From: Halomonas citrativorans
Lineage (GTDB): Bacteria; Pseudomonadota; Gammaproteobacteria; Pseudomonadales; Halomonadaceae
Assembly: GCF_900163645.1 (NCBI RefSeq)
Contig: NZ_FUKM01000058.1
Coordinates: 1-64,000, forward strand
Direction of reading: 5' to 3'
DNA: 64,000 bases
A program made the translations under genes and the position numbers. Below the pieces are notes generated by a model. That model did no database searches. It was not told the origin of the DNA and saw nothing but the letters and a program-made list of their open reading frames with translations. Position 1 is the stretch's first letter, and every line of letters begins with the position of its first letter. Shown here piece by piece: positions 63,071 through 64,000 of the stretch.

Positions 63071-64000
63071 ATGCCAAGCGAATGGATTACGCGACAGGGT
63101 GAAAAGCTCGTATTAAAGGGTGAGTGGACACTCGCCCATTACCAAAAACTTAAAGATGCTTCCGCCCCTTATTCAAAAACGCAACCAAACGATATATCCC
63201 TGACCGGTATTGAGCGCCTGGATACCGCAGGAGCCGCTGTCATTGTTGGCATGATCGGTATTGAAAAGTCTCGCGCAATAAGCGATTGGGCAGGCGAACT
63301 GCCCCAGGAACAACAAGCGCTTTTAAAGCGTATCGCTGAAGCGATGGATGCCCCGATAGAAGCCGTGCAGCATAGCTCCAACCGTCTCACTGATGCGCTG
63401 GCAAGTATTGGGGAGCACATGGCGGGGTTATGGTCGCAGCAGCGCCAGTTGCTGGCCTTCATCGGGCTCGTCATCGCGACACTGGTACAGGTCGTTTTTA
63501 AACCAAAACGTTGGCGAATAACTGCCACCGTCGCCCAAATACAGCAAAGCGGTCTTAATGCCGTTCCCATTGTTGCGTTGCTAACCTTCATGGTGGGTGC
63601 GGTCGTTGCTTTTCTGGGTGCCACCGTTCTCGAACAATTTGGCGCGACTGTTTATACCATTGACCTGGTGGCATTTTCATTTCTACGTGAATTTGGCGTT
63701 TTGTTGGCAGCGATTTTATTGGCAGGCCGAACTGCCAGTGCATTTACGGCTCAGTTAGGGTCGATGAAATCCAATGAAGAAATTGACGCGCTACAGACGC
63801 AGGGGCTAGACCCTATTGAGTTATTAGTGCTGCCCCGGATCATAGCGCTTCTCGTTAGCCTGCCTCTGCTTACCTTTATAGGAATGATGTGTGGCTTAAT
63901 GGGAGGCGCGCTCGTCGCAGTGCTCTCTTTGGATATATCAACGGGGCAATTTCTTTACATACTGCAAAAAGATGTCGCATTGAATAATTTCCTGGTAGGG
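63071..64000 (+). CDS. MlaE-type permease with N-terminal STAS domain (partial)
   Basis: The first 310 residues, open at the window edge. Residues 1-75 are STAS-like (LVLKGEWTLAHYQKL, ISLTGIERLDTAGAAVIVG). The MlaE permease domain follows from about 125, with LREFGVLLAAILLAGRTASAF and EEIDALQTQGLDPIELLVLPR. MlaE-type permeases move phospholipids or other lipids with an MCE protein and an ATPase, which should lie just downstream. AGGAG lies 5 bases before the ATG. Confidence 0.92.
   Translation, partial: MPSEWITRQGEKLVLKGEWTLAHYQKLKDASAPYSKTQPNDISLTGIERLDTAGAAVIVGMIGIEKSRAISDWAGELPQEQQALLKRIAEAMDAPIEAVQHSSNRLTDALASIGEHMAGLWSQQRQLLAFIGLVIATLVQVVFKPKRWRITATVAQIQQSGLNAVPIVALLTFMVGAVVAFLGATVLEQFGATVYTIDLVAFSFLREFGVLLAAILLAGRTASAFTAQLGSMKSNEEIDALQTQGLDPIELLVLPRIIALLVSLPLLTFIGMMCGLMGGALVAVLSLDISTGQFLYILQKDVALNNFLVG

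Overview
The window looks like a contig end from a gammaproteobacterium of the Halomonas/Vreelandella type. This is an inference from the overall protein character (NhaP2-type antiporter, TAXI-TRAP transporter, many acyl-CoA enzymes, Yej transporter); no search was run. Bases 10-28 match the Nextera transposon mosaic end at 17 of 19 positions, so the first few dozen bases are probably library adapter and the true contig edge lies just inside the window.

Bases ~57-16287 are the early half of a lambda-like prophage. Its right end lies in a tRNA-Ser(UGA) gene (16215-16305, minus). Reading lambda leftward as the + strand, the order is conserved: cI-like repressor (7452), a cassette in the rexAB position (HipA-like kinase, DUF3037 protein, zeta-type kinase, 57-aa protein; 7942-10609), terminator, PL-like promoter with operators (10747-10787), early genes including rdgC and a DUF4406 gene, xis-like gene, integrase and att. 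On the minus strand are a cro-like gene, an unknown gene, O-like and P-like replication genes with four 23-bp iterons inside O, and a nin-like run including two predicted nucleases. A second, lambda-Int-like integrase (57-962) sits at the contig edge where lysis and structural genes would be expected. This suggests a nested or composite element.

From 16.3 to 43.5 kb the window is chromosomal: nhaP2, an orphan NMT1-type binding protein, an exonuclease/GIY-YIG fusion, ybfF, yhhQ, prpE, an ArsR regulator, sohB, an SCP2 protein, nudC-dnaQ-rnhA, a methyltransferase, gloB, mltD-yejABEF, rsuA-yafV, rarD, a chemoreceptor with a C-terminal input domain, and a SulP transporter.

From 43.6 to 63 kb lies an acyl-CoA catabolic region. 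A TAXI-TRAP transporter is co-oriented with a pim-like set: hydratase with a degenerate dehydrogenase half, two acyl-CoA dehydrogenases, and a PaaG-like isomerase. Next come a nitronate monooxygenase and etfBA. A minus-strand operon (acyl-CoA dehydrogenase, ligase, thioesterase, membrane protein) diverges from a hydroxyacyl-CoA dehydrogenase and thiolase, followed by an IclR regulator. The divergent control region and the etfB leader share a 15-bp dyad (TTYTGC-N3-GCRRAA). I infer uptake of an organic acid, CoA activation and beta-oxidation, with electrons passing to ETF. The window ends inside an MlaE-type permease gene.
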